Positions 19,812 through 19,816 of a stretch of DNA of 19,816 bases are shown here, piece by piece; position 1 is the stretch's first letter; each line of letters begins with the position of its first letter. Where the stretch lies: NCBI GenBank assembly GCA_964589635.1, contig CAZPRI010000011.1:1-19816 (forward strand), in the 5' to 3' direction. A model generated the notes under the pieces. It searched no databases, was not told where the DNA came from, and worked only from the letters and a program-made list of their open reading frames with translations. Position numbers and translations under genes: made by a program. Origin of the DNA: CAZUCU01 sp964589635. Lineage in GTDB: Bacteria > Patescibacteriota > Minisyncoccia > Phycocordibacterales > JAACPR01.

Positions 19812-19816
19812 TTATA

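Noticed and set aside
19801..19816. AAAAAGGAGG as the reverse complement of a 16S rRNA 3' end
   Set aside because: The next bases are TTTATA and not TGATCC as 16S would require, so it is better read as a Shine-Dalgarno.
1..19816. CRISPR array, transposase or prophage remnants
   Set aside because: No regularly spaced direct repeats and no recombinase, transposase or phage structural motif were seen in any frame.

Overview
This window looks like a chromosome segment of a Patescibacteria / Candidate Phyla Radiation (CPR) bacterium, most likely of the Parcubacteria type. I infer this from several signs. The DNA is AT-rich and densely packed with small housekeeping genes on both strands. It carries an archaeal-type aspartyl-tRNA synthetase with non-discriminating signature residues. 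Shine-Dalgarno sites are nearly absent and many -10 boxes lie 6-10 nt before an ATG. GC-rich palindromes of a kind I associate with CPR genomes occur between genes. I see no rRNA, tRNA, CRISPR array, transposase or phage gene.

Layout. 1-2.4 kb: a DoxX-like membrane protein cut by the left edge, a bidirectional terminator, a translationally coupled pair of small genes of unknown function, and aspS. 2.4-4.6 kb: a small lipoprotein-like gene, a possible 23-residue ORF, truB, and an acidic membrane-anchored protein. 4.6-8.05 kb: an orphan membrane histidine kinase, divergent from a SET-domain methyltransferase; the SET gene converges by 4 nt on an EamA-type transporter that follows a second small acidic membrane protein in an operon. 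8.05-11.1 kb: a PurD-like ATP-grasp ligase with altered metal-site residues, and pyrG. 11.2-12.7 kb: a one-protein fusion of diadenylate cyclase (CdaA) with its regulator domain (YbbR/CdaR), whose 3' end overlaps a convergent zinc-ribbon gene by 121 nt. 12.8-14.45 kb: a DEAD-box RNA helicase with a low-complexity basic N-terminus, behind a textbook promoter and a ~124-nt leader that can fold into several helices. 14.45-16.4 kb: typA/bipA with overlapping 3' hairpins. 16.4-19.8 kb: a perfect 36-nt palindrome, a nitronate-monooxygenase-like flavoprotein, an ABC-F ATPase, and an intergenic REP-like element that seems to have a 20-nt palindrome inserted in it. A strong Shine-Dalgarno at the extreme right end announces a gene just outside.

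Most named genes serve translation or RNA handling (aspS, truB, typA, ABC-F, DEAD-box helicase), nucleotide supply (pyrG, possibly the PurD-like enzyme) or signalling (c-di-AMP synthase, histidine kinase). They form many short transcription units, each with its own promoter and hairpin terminator, not one large operon. The most unusual items are the CdaA-YbbR fusion, the structured helicase leader, the recurrent leaderless-type promoters with shared symmetric -10 boxes, and the nested palindromes.
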